Below are positions 1 to 10,430 of a stretch of 64,000 bases of DNA, piece by piece. The translations under genes were made by a program, and so were the position numbers. The notes under the pieces are model-generated. The model saw nothing but the letters and a program-made list of their open reading frames with translations. It did no database searches and had not been told where the DNA came from. Source of the DNA: Annona cherimola (taxonomy: Eukaryota > Streptophyta > Magnoliopsida > Magnoliales > Annonaceae); assembly GCA_030490835.1 (NCBI GenBank), contig CM059975.1:6475579-6539578 (forward strand), written 5' to 3'. Every line of letters starts with the position of its first letter. Within the stretch, counting starts at the first letter, position 1.

Positions 1-3
1 ATA

Positions 4-757
4 TATGATCCTGTTGGACACTTGGACTGCTCTAAGTAAGACTTTCCTTTGGCCAAAAAAACGTATTTTGAGGTATTTTTAGTTTCTTATAAACATATTA
101 AGTTAAATATACAAACCACATTTTACTATTTTTTGACATTTTAAGATAATTTTTTTAGTTTTAAATAAAGTGGCATTCTCATAATTCCATTGGTCCTTAG
201 AAATTACAAGAATGTCACTATGTTTAAAAACAAAATATATTTAAAAATAGTAAAACTTAGTTTATAATTTCAATGAGGACCGATCTTTTCAGACCGGTCG
301 GAAATCCGGTGATTTCCGACCGGTCCAAAAATTTATTTTTTTAATTTTTTTTTGAAAAATAATTTTATAAACTTGTTAATCTAGTTATATTTATTTTATA
401 AACCAAGTTTTATCATTTTTAGATATGTATATATATTTATTTTGGATTTTTAAAAACAGGGGTATTTAAGTCATTTTAAATATTCTTAAAATGACTTAAA
501 TACCCCTATTTTTAAAAATCCAAAATAAATATATAGATATATCCAAAAATGATAAAACTTGGTTTATAAAATAAATATAACTAGATTAACAAGTTTATAA
601 AATTATTTTTCAAAAAAAAAATTAAAAAAATATATTTTTGGACCGGTCGGAAATCACCGGAATCATGCGTCAATTTTAATACATATAACTTAACATGTTT
701 ATAAAAAAGTAAGAAAATATCTCAAAATATGTTTTTTAGGCGGACATAACGGAATCA
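4..757. repeat. Nested foldback (MITE-like) element, outer unit
   Basis: The left end (TATGATCCTGTTGG near position 4, then a block ending AAAACGTATTTTGAGGTATT at about 60-78) is matched in reverse complement by the right end (AAATATCTCAAAATATGTTT at about 715-735, then ACGGAATCATGCC to 757). The outer arms enclose a second, better-preserved palindrome at 306-660. There is no coding capacity. This is seen directly; assignment to a transposon superfamily is not possible because no clear target-site duplication was found and the left end touches the window edge. Confidence 0.6.
306..660. repeat. Long near-perfect palindrome with GACCGGTCGG ends
   Basis: Two arms of about 173 bp face each other around a centre near position 482. 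The left arm runs from CCGGTGATTTCCGACCGGTC inward; the right arm ends with the reverse complement (GGACCGGTCGGAAATCACCG at 640-659). The inner arms include matching blocks such as GGGGTATTTAAGTCATTTTA against TAAAATGACTTAAATACCCC. A further GACCGGTCGGAAAT at 293-306 could form its own small hairpin with the left arm. It is a foldback MITE or part of one, with an AT-rich core shared with other foldback elements in this window. Confidence 0.75.
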
Positions 758-2162
758 TGCCTCTTTATTTTAACATAAGTTTATTAACATAGACTAAGTA
801 AGTCATGACTTAGTCCGGACTAATAGAATCATACTTTCAAATAAATACTATATATTTGTTTTCGCATATTTTTATTTAAGGCCATTGAGTGCAGCCCCAT
901 CCCTTGAGTTTCTCTTGCCACTTCAGACTTGTGGGTGCATCGGTGCATGGTGGTGGGATTCCATCCTTCTAAACTGTCTTGTATGCATGCATGGTTTTAT
1001 GCACCAAGGCACTAGATAATTCGATGGTTGATCGAATGTCACGAATGGATTATGCGGTCCTCAATGGCTGGTCGTGGCCTCAATAATGCCAGACTTACCA
1101 TATGTGGCCATTATCTCGGCTATGATCAATCGATGATTAATTATATATTTCCCATTGCTGAATATTGTGATTTGTATGCATTATGCATGCAAAAGCACTT
1201 CAAACTGTTAATCACCATGATTCCATTACACTAAGTCAAAAGGGGGAAATTCCCTTGATTCGGTGCATCACAGCCTAAATCCAAAAAAACATCATTAACG
1301 TCTCAGATCCAGACAGCCATATCTCTCTATACCAAGGACGAGCGCCAATTACCATATACATATAGCTTGTGATCTTTTTTTTTTTTTTTTTTTTTTGGTG
1401 ATTGAAAATGAGGAGAAACAAGTCAAAAACCTACACCCCGTCTAGATCTTAAAAAGAGGGGAAGCCCAATGCCCCAAAGAGGAAAACCACATTTCCCAAA
1501 TTTTTAATTTGTAAAAAGCCTTCCAATCAGGCACCGACTATGATTTCTAGTAGATAATGAGAGTGTTGGCCACCTTCGTTCCTGCCTTCACTCCCAAGAA
1601 TCTAGAAAAAGAGCTTGTCACTAGCTTTACGTGAAAAGAGGAATGTGTGAAAAGGATGGAGGAAGAAAAGCAAACGGCTTTTTTCCCCCCTTGGAAAAAA
1701 TGTAATATGTTTCCTTCGGTTGACATATTGCTCTAGCTGGAGGGCCTTTTTATCTTGAAGGCATCCCAAGCATTCGGCCATTGGCCGGCCAGGCTTCTTC
1801 TTGGTGTAATCAATGTCTTATGATGGGGCTCTTTAAGGGGGTCAATGGCTACACAGACTCGCTTGGTGTCTGCCTGTCTCCTTGCTAGTTGCTTCTCTCT
1901 CTTCCTCAAAAGCACCCACACAGGCATGAATGGAGGGGGGAGAGAGCGCAGCAAGGTCCACCAACATGGCCGTGGCCAGGCACGCCATGCCTAGACTGAT
2001 TGGCCTGATTTTGCAAAATCAGCTAAAGTGGAGGTCCTTTTTCCATCTTTTGAAGGGGGCCACGTGTTAGGTCTGGGTGGTGGAGGGCTGGCCCCACGTG
2101 TCGTCTATATGACTATGGTTGATCTGCCCCGGCGAGGTGAGCTGGGGCTAACACTCAGCAAT
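758..2162. other. Intergenic spacer, no supported gene
   Basis: AT-rich sequence with a poly(T) tract at about 1376-1396 and short open frames of no recognisable family. A GACTAAGTAAGTCATGACTT hairpin sits near 792-812 and may be the remnant of another inverted-repeat element. I see no splice-consistent coding sequence. Confidence 0.5.
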
Positions 2163-2167
2163 GTATG

Positions 2168-2425
2168 TGTGTGTTTAGTTGGAAATAAATTTTTTTGATT
2201 AAAAATTTTTAAAATAAAAGTTATTAAGTTGATACAAAATGATATGACATGATAAATGTAATAATAAGGTATAAAGAGAATAGAGTTAAAATAGGTAAGT
2301 TAGTTGTATGAGTAGTTGTGTGAAAATGATTGAAAAATAATATTGTTTATATAGGAAAATTTGAAAAAATAATTAAAAAATAGAATAGCTATGAAGAGTG
2401 AAATTTTTTAGTTAATAATAAGTAG
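2168..2425. repeat. MITE family A copy (GTGTGTTTGG type)
   Basis: Non-coding AT-rich element beginning GTGTGTTTAGTTGG and carrying the internal signature found in all copies of this family here: a block like TGATATGA..., then GAATAGAGTTAAAATAGGTA, then TTAGTTGTATGAGTAGTTGT. The right terminus is degraded. Other copies lie at about 3002, 12764, 13050, 22468, 23747, 24848, 30796, 32945 and 50857. Confidence 0.6.
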
Positions 2426-3001
2426 AAAAAAAAGAAAAGAAAAGAAATGCCTGAATTTGTTCTATTTTGCCAATTGCCATGATATCTACACATGCCCGCC
2501 GCTACCATTTCAGTTTCTGCAGCCAAGTGGGAGCCTCAGCAAGCTATTAGATTTTAACTATAATTACTATGCAATCTTCAAGAGATATATATATTTTTTC
2601 AAAACCTATTTATCTGTTGGCAGAACATCAATGAAAATTTACTGACGTATTACATCCAAAATAAAGAATCGCAAATAAAACAAAACAAAGGTCGCGTTTG
2701 GACTTTTGAACGCTGCTCGTAAACTGCTTTCTCAGCACGTCTATCGTGAATAAAGATAAATATAAAAAAAACAATATAATTGAATTATCGATAAGAAAAA
2801 ATATAATTATCAAATAAATGTCTCGTCATTCGAATGAAACCTGCAAGAGGCTTTTACAGAATATATTTCAAAAGAAGACGGACTTGCAGTGTGGTGCTGA
2901 TCATATTAATAGTCTTTGATGAAGCTTTAGGAAGCTAATGTAAATATTAATTACTTCCCGTTGGACAACGTTTTCTAGATTTTTGAATCCTATGCAATAT
3001 C
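2426..3001. other. Intergenic spacer
   Basis: AT-rich sequence between two MITE copies, with no supported gene or RNA. The last three bases (ATC, 2999-3001) are the left target-site copy of the next element. Confidence 0.4.
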
Positions 3002-3292
3002 GGGTGTGTTTGGTTGGGGGTAAAACTTTTGATGAAAAGTTGTTGAAATAGAAGTTGTCACATTGATAGAAAATAATATGATATAATAGGAGTAACGATG
3101 AGAAGTAAGGAGAATAAAGTTAAAATAGATAGATTAGTTGTATAGATAGTTGTGTAGAAATGATTGAAAAGTAGGGTAGTTTGTATAGGAAAATGTAAAA
3201 AAATAATTAAAAAATAAAATAGTTATGAAGAGTAAAAAATTTTAGATTGATAAGTTTTAATTGACATGTTTATATTCAAAACGAACATACCC
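3002..3292. repeat. MITE family A copy with intact termini and 3-bp target duplication
   Basis: The element begins GGGTGTGTTTGGTTGGGGG and ends CGAACATACCC, an imperfect terminal inverted repeat of about 11 bp. It is flanked by ATC on both sides (2999-3001 and 3293-3295), consistent with a 3-bp target-site duplication. The length of 291 bp equals that of the copy at 24848-25138. A 3-bp duplication and a G-rich terminus with GTTTGG are features of PIF/Harbinger-type MITEs; that superfamily call is inference. Confidence 0.7.
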
Positions 3293-3295
3293 ATC

Positions 3296-4239
3296 GTACT
3301 ACGAAGAGAGCGGCTAACACTAACACGGGAGAGCCCACGTGACCCCTCTCTTAAATTTTGTCTTTTTTTTGTTCTTTTTTTTTGAAAATTTCCGAGTTGC
3401 CTCCTGACACTTGTGGGATTCTGGCAATTCCCACCACAACCAGTGCAGGCAGGCAGGGCTTCTTTTAAACCGCCCTCGCGGGGCTCCATAAGCGTGCACA
3501 AACGCATCGATTGGTATGCTGGTGCCCACAACGCCGGTGCATGTACAGAAGAGAGAGAGAGAGAAATTCCAGACCTTGTGGCCCCGGCACACCATACATA
3601 AAGTTGAATATCTTTATGCTAATAATTACCCTTGTTTGAAATGTTTAACATGATTAGACATGGCATCTAAATAATAAATAAGGATTTAATTGTCGAACAG
3701 AAAAGGCACTGGGCCAACGAACATGCATGCATGCATGCACGCCTGCCTTCCTTCGCATCATATACTTACTTGTACATGTCTATTTCCCACGTGCCGGGTG
3801 CTTGGTGGTCCAGAGGTACGATGTATATGGGCCTGGCTTGAAAATGGAAAATCTTACAATGATCCTACAGGGCTGGGCATGAAAATGGAAGCAGTGCGGA
3901 AAGGGGATGGGATGATGCTTCGTGGCAATCATTTCGTCGGAGTTTTTGATGTTTTATCGTGTAATTTTCAAGAGATGGCCGATGCACAAGTGTTTTTTTT
4001 TAAATTTCGTTTTGGAAGTCTGGGAATATGTTTTCATAATCATCGCTAAACGTGGCTTTGCATAATTGAGACATTGGTTGAAAACTGAGGAAGGGATTTT
4101 GAGTCCGTGCTGACGATGTTGGAGCATTTCATACTTTCCTTTGGATTTGGTTGAAATATTCTTCTTCACGCACTAACAGCGAGGTTATCTAATATAGAGT
4201 GAGAGAGAGAGAGCGCAACAACAGTATATTTGTCTAAAT
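3296..4239. other. Intergenic spacer with unsupported short open frames
   Basis: A moderately GC-rich patch at 3310-3600 and one at 3690-3950 contain overlapping open frames on both strands, none matching a family I recognise. A (CATG)n-like run (ATGCATGCATGCATGCACGC) lies near 3723-3742, and (GA)n at about 4199-4214. Confidence 0.4.
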
Positions 4240-4510
4240 ATGTGCTCTACGCATATTAGAATGCAATAAAGCTTTATATAATTATTTTTCTATATAAAAA
4301 CTTTATAGCAAATGGTTTATATGTTGAAAAAACTACTTTAAAGTTGTTATTTATAGCAACTATTTTATTACGTTGAATTTGTATCATTTTCAAATGGGGT
4401 CCATACACATATCCGATTGGGATGAAAATTGGTACGGTAATAGAATACGTAATTTTAAATACAATGAGTAGAGTATATTATAATTTTATGATCATGTGAG
4501 ACCCATTTTG
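4240..4510. repeat. Partial copy of dispersed repeat R3
   Basis: Shares with 16590-17095, 24090-24420 and 31190-31640 an internal block containing TTATTACGTTGAATTTGTA-like sequence followed by a variable AT-rich stretch and 'GGGTCCATACAC'. The ends cannot be placed. There is no coding content. Confidence 0.4.
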
Positions 4511-4572
4511 GTGCAACTACACTGCTGTTACAGTGTAGTTACGCTGCACCTGAATAAGTACTCACTTTTACG

Positions 4573-5272
4573 TAAGGGTGAGAATCAGGGCAGGCCATAC
4601 CGGGTCAAGGTTTGCCTAACCCTGATCCTGCTTTTTAAAAATTAAGTTTGACCCTCTTTTTATACCGGGTCGAGACAAGGACGGTTTGACCCTCACTTTT
4701 TTTTTAATATGTTCTGGGACAAATTTCGGGTTGGTATCGAACCGGCTTCAGGATAGCGGATCGGGTCAAATAAAATAATTTAAAGAATTTATATACCTAT
4801 CAAACATAAGTATATATCTATACTAAATTTAAATATTATATGATTCAATATTTCACTAATTATTAAAACGCATAATTAAGAATACAAAACATTTAAAAAT
4901 ATAGTATAAGTTTATTAAAATAGGTTAATATACAATTACACATAAGAGTTATTTATGTATAAATTCTTTTTATTAATTCTTATATTGCTTTCTAAATAAA
5001 TTAATTCTTCTATTGTTGATAGAGTTGAATATAAAAAAGTGAGAATTTTGAAAAAAAAAATTTAAACATAGGTTTATAATTTTTAATAAATTAGTACATG
5101 CGGAGCAGGTTAGACTCTTCGGGTTAGGACATGGTCGACCCACCGCGACCCTATTTTTGAATTCGGGTCAAAATTTCTGACCGTCCCTATATCGGATAAA
5201 AAATATAGTGGTTTTACCCGGCCAAAAATGGGTCGGGTCAAAGTCGAGTCGCAACCTCAATTCCCACCCCTA
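4573..5272. mobile_element. Non-autonomous hAT transposon with perfect 8-bp TSD
   Basis: The right end reads ...ATTCCCACCCCTA and the left end TAAGGGTGAGAATCAGGGC..., the same termini as the full hAT element at 17117-21564 (TAGGGGTGGGAATCGGGGC...). The left terminus differs by four G-to-A changes plus one T-to-C. Identical 8-bp direct repeats CTTTTACG flank it at 4565-4572 and 5273-5280, the duplication length expected for hAT elements. The subterminal regions carry repeated GGGTCGGG/GACCCG motifs, as in the larger element. The 700-bp interior is AT-rich and has no transposase, so it would depend on a relative for movement. Confidence 0.9.
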
Positions 5273-5280
5273 CTTTTACG

Positions 5281-6299
5281 GTTGGGGATTACCTTAAGGA
5301 TTTAAAACTTTAAATCATTTAAGATACTTCTCTATCCTTAAAACTCAAACTTTTATGCGTTATTTGGCTAATCTAGCCCTTCTATTGAACTTAGAATGTC
5401 CAAATCCATCGGAAGCGACCTTGATCACTCAAATCGGACTTCTAGAGCTCAATTTACATCAATTTCAAAATGGACGCACCAAATGGTGCCACTTGTCCCT
5501 TGCCACCGGCAACTTGGACTCGCCGCCGGTGATCCTCCCGACTGGGCTTCCTGGTTGGTCGCACTCTGGGCTTCACTGCCCGGGCTTCTGCCTGGGTTTA
5601 ATCTCTGGGCTTTAAGCCTTGGAATGGCTAATTAGATCCTCCTCCTGAGGCCCATCGAAACAGTTGTGCTCGTTTGCTGCTGGGCTCAGCCTAAATCCAG
5701 CCCAGTCCCCGAAACCCACTTTTCAGCTTATGAAATTATAGATTCCTATGTTGTATCTTGATTTTAAAGAAACTCCATGACAACTCATGCTTTTCAGAAA
5801 ACTACTAGGCGAAATTGTAAAATGTCCATAAATCTCAAAAGTAGGCAATGACTTCCATTTTTTCCATTCGGCCATTTATATAAGATAAATATAATAATAT
5901 TTTAGTATTATTTTTGTATATATATATATCTCCTTTACACATCTTAAATGCATTAAAATTCTTCTCATCAATAATTTGGCTAACGTATTTAACTTTAGGT
6001 CATCCAAGCATAATATAACGTACATAATTATACCCGTTAATTTATTTTACTCAAAACAAATTATAATTATGTCATTATGCTTTCATCTTGCCCAAAATTA
6101 ACTTTATGTTAAAAAATCCTCAAATTATTGATAATTCCTCACATAATTAATTTTAATGTAAATAATACATTCCTCTGGTAATTATGTGGCATCCATAGCA
6201 TAATCTTAGCATGATTAATGACCATGAAATCACATATTAACATAATCACTAACATAATTATGTGATAAATTATCATTAAATCATGCAATAATTAAAGAC
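5281..6299. other. Intergenic spacer
   Basis: A GC-richer patch at 5395-5720 has two overlapping plus-strand open frames of no recognisable family, built partly from repeated 'GGGCTT' and 'GGGCTC' words. The rest (5740-6299) is AT-rich with several TAATTATG-type direct and inverted words. No gene is supported. Confidence 0.4.
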
Positions 6300-6419
6300 T
6301 AAAGAGGCAAAATCCTCCTTACCTTAAAGAAAAAAATGAAATGGATCATTTGAAACGAATGGATCGTCTTTTCTTTATCTTTGGCAACAACATTTCTCCC
6401 CTTTTCTCCAGTATTCCTC

Positions 6420-6605
6420 GGAGGATTCACCGGAGAAACGACCGTCCGCAATCCGAACCGGTTTCCTTTTCGAATTTGAATTTCAAACCGATGGGGCTCA
6501 TAGAGCTCAAAAAGGCAAAATACATCATTTATACATTCACCAAAACTCGATCTCGAGACCTCTTCTATCAAGGACCAACACCTTAATTACATAAGCATCT
6601 TGGAC
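6420..6605 (-). mobile_element. Possible tRNA-derived SINE
   Basis: Read on the minus strand from about 6605, the sequence contains ATGCTTATGTAATTAAGGTG followed about 30 bases later by AGGTCTCGAGATCGAGTTTT. This spacing and wording resemble the pol III A box and B box at the 5' end of plant tRNA-derived SINEs. I could not find a poly(A) tail or target-site duplication, so the boundaries are approximate and the call rests on the box-like motifs only. Confidence 0.4.
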
Positions 6606-6802
6606 TGTTAAATTAAATACTTATAACTTTATATATAACCCAACCTACTGAACCTAAGTGAGCTTAATTAGGCTTGGCCTATTGACACTTCACTTATTCC
6701 TGGCCTATTGCTTGGTGAAACGGTTAATGGTCAAGATGTCACGTCAACGGACACATCATCATTTGATTGGTCAAATTTTTTTTTCTCCTAATTATTACAG
6801 TA

Positions 6803-6975
6803 TGTGAAATGAAAAAATTGCTCATGCCCTAATTCATACTCTAACTTGCAATTCATGCCTTAATTTTCATCGAAGTCATAATTTCTATTCCTAATACGAG
6901 GGCTCAAATGGAAATTAGGGCATAAATTGCAAATTAAGATAAAAGTTAGAGCCAGAGCAATTTCGTCATTTCACA
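6803..6975. repeat. Short foldback MITE
   Basis: Nearly the whole 173 bp is one inverted repeat. The left arm begins TGTGAAATGAAAAAATTGCT and the right arm ends GAGCAATTTCGTCATTTCAC; inner blocks ATGCCCTAATTC and AATTAGGGCATAAATT also pair. It is non-coding. Confidence 0.7.
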
Positions 6976-7796
6976 CCTAGGCTAATGGTCATTCTTAATA
7001 ACATGGGCATGAATGAGACTTTGCACAAAATATGTGGATATAAAAAGAATTAACAAAAATTTGTGCGTATATTTAAAATTAGATGCATAATTTCTAGATA
7101 TATTTGAGATGTTACATTATTATTATTATTAGTACTATCATTATCATTATTATGTTTGAAACCAACGAATTTTGCTGCGGCAAAGACTGGTATCTCCTTT
7201 CCGGTCAGCTGCTCTTTGTTGGATGCCTAGTTTTTTGATGTGGGCTTAAAAAAACATGTAAAATTTTAAAACGCCCAGTAAGATGGGCGTATAGAAAAGA
7301 ACCAAGGCAAGGAGGCAAGGAACATTTTCACGAGCATGGTAGAACAAGGACGCAGTACATCTTATCAAAGAAGACCTCATCGTAATTACTCATGCAATGC
7401 AGCAATGTGTCTTTCTGCTAAATCCATTTATCTGGTAGCAGCCTTCGTTGCACATTTTACGAAAGTCCGTCACAACAAGCATATGCTGCTTGTTAGTTTT
7501 CATCTCCTTGTTAAACGTATCACTCTACCAGTAAAATGAAGCATGGGATAATTCTGCTGCCAATATCATGATTTATACATACTGGGAAATGTCAGAAGGG
7601 TTATGTCAAAAAATTTGTTAAAATACACTAAAATGCTTCTAAATGCTTGTTGCATATTCCTTTTAACAGGTTGTTTTCATGTGATAACGAACTATTAGTT
7701 CTCCCCAGTTAATTGTTTCTCAATCATAAAATGACACCTCTAGAACATTCATTTTACTAAAAAAATTGAAGCCCTTGGAACTGGACCATAAGGTTT
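6976..7796. other. Intergenic spacer
   Basis: AT-rich, with a short (ATT)n run near 7118-7150. No gene, RNA gene or repeat family is supported here. Confidence 0.4.
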
Positions 7797-7833
7797 TATA
7801 TATATACATATATACATACACACACATATATAT

Positions 7834-7901
<68 letters not shown>
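7797..7901. repeat. Compound (TA)n/(CA)n microsatellite
   Basis: Alternating TATATA, TACATACA, CACACACA and again TATATATA runs over about 105 bp. Confidence 0.95.
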
Positions 7902-7903
<2 letters not shown>

Positions 7904-8372
7904 CCATTTCAAGATTTTTCCTTCTTGCCAGCAGCATGAGTTGTTTTGTTTTGCATCGTTGTTTTCTTTTTAAAAAGAACAATCTCTGTGCCAATGGTAC
8001 CTATATGGGTAACATTAAAAAATTCCTCCCTTTCTGCACTTTTTTATGTAATGTAATATTTTATCTACTTAATTTTTTTTACTTCTTATATTATTTTGAC
8101 TACAGCACAATTATTTTTCATAGTTCATATCTTTCCGTGCAACTGTTTTATCTATTTTATCTTTATCCCTTTGATTTTTAATCGTTACCCCCATCACATA
8201 ATTCTCATTACATCCCTCTCTCATTTTTTAGAAAATTTTACATATAACCTTTTTTTTTTTTTTTTTTCTATTACCAGACGGGCCATTAATGATTTGTACA
8301 GATTTTAGTAACATTCAAGTTCCACATTTGTTTAATAATAATTTGCCAGCATTTCTGAGTTGCTCATATTTA

Positions 8373-8715
8373 AGGTTATTTGCAAAAATAACCCACCAAG
8401 TTGACCTATTAATGATTTTAACTTTGTGGTTTCACTATTTGTGTATATAATCCTCTAACTTTTGATATGTGCAAAAATAACCCTATAAGCTTAATCAAAA
8501 TTCCAAAATAATAGGCAAGTGGATAGCAAATCTATGAGATTTTTTATGTACATGAAAACTGGTATGATATAGACATATTTGATATGAAGAATGTATACCC
8601 ACAGGATTATTTTTATACAACATCAAAAGTTAGAAGATTATATCCACAAATATGAAAACTAAAGAGATAATATCATAAATAGGTAAACTAAGAGAGTTAT
8701 TTTTGCAAATAACCT
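8373..8715. repeat. MITE with about 22-bp terminal inverted repeats
   Basis: The left end AGGTTATTTGCAAAAATAAC is mirrored at the right end by GTTATTTTTGCAAATAACCT. Subterminal blocks also pair (ATAATCCTCTAACTTTTGAT near 8450 against ATCAAAAGTTAGAAGATTAT near 8622). It is 343 bp and non-coding. A clean target-site duplication was not found. Confidence 0.7.
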
Positions 8716-9104
8716 CTTATATTTTCGTCCCACTCTGCGGTCGAGACATTCGACAAACAGGTCGATATTCTCCAGCTTATTAGTGTCAGAAGAATTAATT
8801 ATTATGTTAACGACTGGAAACAAGAAAAGATAGACAAATGTCAAAGATCTCTTGAAACACTGGACTGTGTTCTCTGTAGCTGTAACACCATTTACACTCG
8901 TTCCTAAACATTCTGTCTCTTTTTTTTTCCTTCCTTCTTTTTCTTGAATTTCATGAATTTCAACCTTGATAGATGCATAGTTGTTCAACTGTTTGTAAAT
9001 CAATAATCAATCGACAGTCAATCAACACTTTCCTAACTAGAAAAAAACTATTATGTTGTATTATGTTATCAAGGCACACAACAAACCATGCACAAGCAAG
9101 TCCA

Positions 9105-9482
9105 TCATTTCTCCAGAGATAGGAGGGAGAGGTGTTCGTCGAGTGAGCAGTCAACATGACACGATGAACGGCAAGAAGAGGGTATGAGAATGAGGCCTAA
9201 GCATCGCTGCTCCATGGGAGAAGGCGAGGAACTTCGGGTGCTCCGGTACTCCACTGCATCCTGGAGTATAATGTTACCTTGCTTGTCCATGCAATGGAAG
9301 CCACCTAAAAAGAAGCGGCCATCATTAACACCAACCAACATCTTGCGGAAGAGCAACTTCCTGACCCGGCTGACAAGGGGAGAGCAGTTCGTATCTGGAG
9401 GAGGATTTGATGTTTCAGGCTGGTTGGGGTGGCATTGATTCTGATAGGAAGAAAGGGAGCTTGATCCCAAAATCTCCTCCAT
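9105..9482 (-). CDS. NAA38: LSM-domain protein, NAA38-like (NatC auxiliary subunit)
   Basis: A single open frame of 125 codons starts at an ATG (9480-9482) and ends with TGA (9105-9107). An N-terminal low-complexity tail (residues 1-38) precedes an Sm-fold. The Sm1-like part holds KMLVGVNDGRFFLGGFHCMD and NIILQDAVEYR (about residues 47-80). After a loop with SSPSPMEQRCLG, the Sm2-like part is GLILIPSSCRSSCHVD. This pattern matches plant LSMD1/NAA38 proteins, which bind the NatC N-terminal acetyltransferase catalytic subunit in the cytosol; that function is family knowledge, not shown here. The frame is intact. The ATG is directly preceded by AACAACAG, which could be a splice acceptor, so a 5' UTR intron or an upstream exon is possible. 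No poly(A) or target duplication marks it as a retrocopy. Confidence 0.8.
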   Translation of the reverse strand: MEEILGSSSLSSYQNQCHPNQPETSNPPPDTNCSPLVSRVRKLLFRKMLVGVNDGRFFLGGFHCMDKQGNIILQDAVEYRSTRSSSPSPMEQRCLGLILIPSSCRSSCHVDCSLDEHLSLLSLEK

Positions 9483-10159
9483 CTGTTGTTATGGTACTCT
9501 AGGACGCCTGCAGCTTGGATGGAGGGGGAAAAACAGAAAAGAAAAGGAAAGAAAAGATTGCCCATTAGATAAAATGCTATAGGCAAACTTTAGGGTATGA
9601 AAATATTTTTTCCGCTAATGACAGATTATATTGGGAAAAAAGAGAGGAGCAAAATTTCCACAATAAGGGTTTATAGTAAAATAATAAAAAGGAAATAATG
9701 AGAATGGACAAGATCTTTCAACCAAAATATAAAAATTACAAAAGTGAAAATTCCTTGCAATCAAATTGACCTCGAAAAAAGGACCATTAATGGTGTTAAT
9801 CCAGCAGCAGCAACAACAACTTAGCTTTCTCTTCACTGAGCTATGCTTTAGAAAATCGCTTGCATTAACCATCCAAACACATTATGAGGATTCTAAGAAC
9901 AAGCAAAACAGAAGTTCTAAGGTTTGGTGCTGTGTCTAATATCTCACTCTTCATATGCTAGATGGAATTGAGAAAGACGAAAGCATTAAACAATAAATCA
10001 CTAGACAATTTTGCCCCAAATTCCTGGCTTTGGCCATTCATTCTACACAAGGTTTTTACAGGTTACATGCCCTAATTATAGTCAATGGTCCTTATGAATA
10101 GAAGGAGACAGGATATAATACCCATCTAGCCAGATATTAACCCTTCCTACATCCAATTC
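9483..10159. other. Upstream spacer of the LSM gene
   Basis: Would hold the promoter and any 5' UTR exon of the minus-strand LSM-domain gene. It contains a purine-rich stretch (GAAAAGAAAAGGAAAGAAAAG near 9537) and AT-rich sequence. I see no definite TATA box and no other gene. Confidence 0.4.
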
Positions 10160-10174
10160 TAACTATTGTTACTT

Positions 10175-10415
10175 TTTTTTTTTGAAAAAAATATTAGTGT
10201 ATAATGTTACATCTCATCTCATAGTACAATGAAGCTTAAGAAATCATAAGGGAGACAACAAGCTCCTACCTATTTATAAGGGAGAAAACATGTTCCCATT
10301 TAGATCTATTGGAGACTATGCTCCACCACAAATATTACTCCCACCATGGGCAGAGTCGAACAAAGGCAAGCCGGACATTTGCAAGCACCTGAGCCCAACT
10401 AGGATGACGCCCAGT
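10175..10415 (-). mobile_element. SINE with 15-bp target-site duplication
   Basis: The direct repeat TAACTATTGTTACTT lies at 10160-10174 and again at 10416-10430. Between the copies, read on the minus strand, the 5' end is tRNA-like: CTGGGCGTCATCCTAGTTGG (A-box position) followed by GCCTTTGTTCGACTCTGCCC (B-box position). The minus-strand 3' end is an A-rich tail, seen as poly(T) on the plus strand at 10174-10182. Size of about 240 bp, pol III-type head, A tail and long target duplication together define a retroposed SINE. The family name is not assigned. Confidence 0.88.
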
Positions 10416-10430
10416 TAACTATTGTTACTT

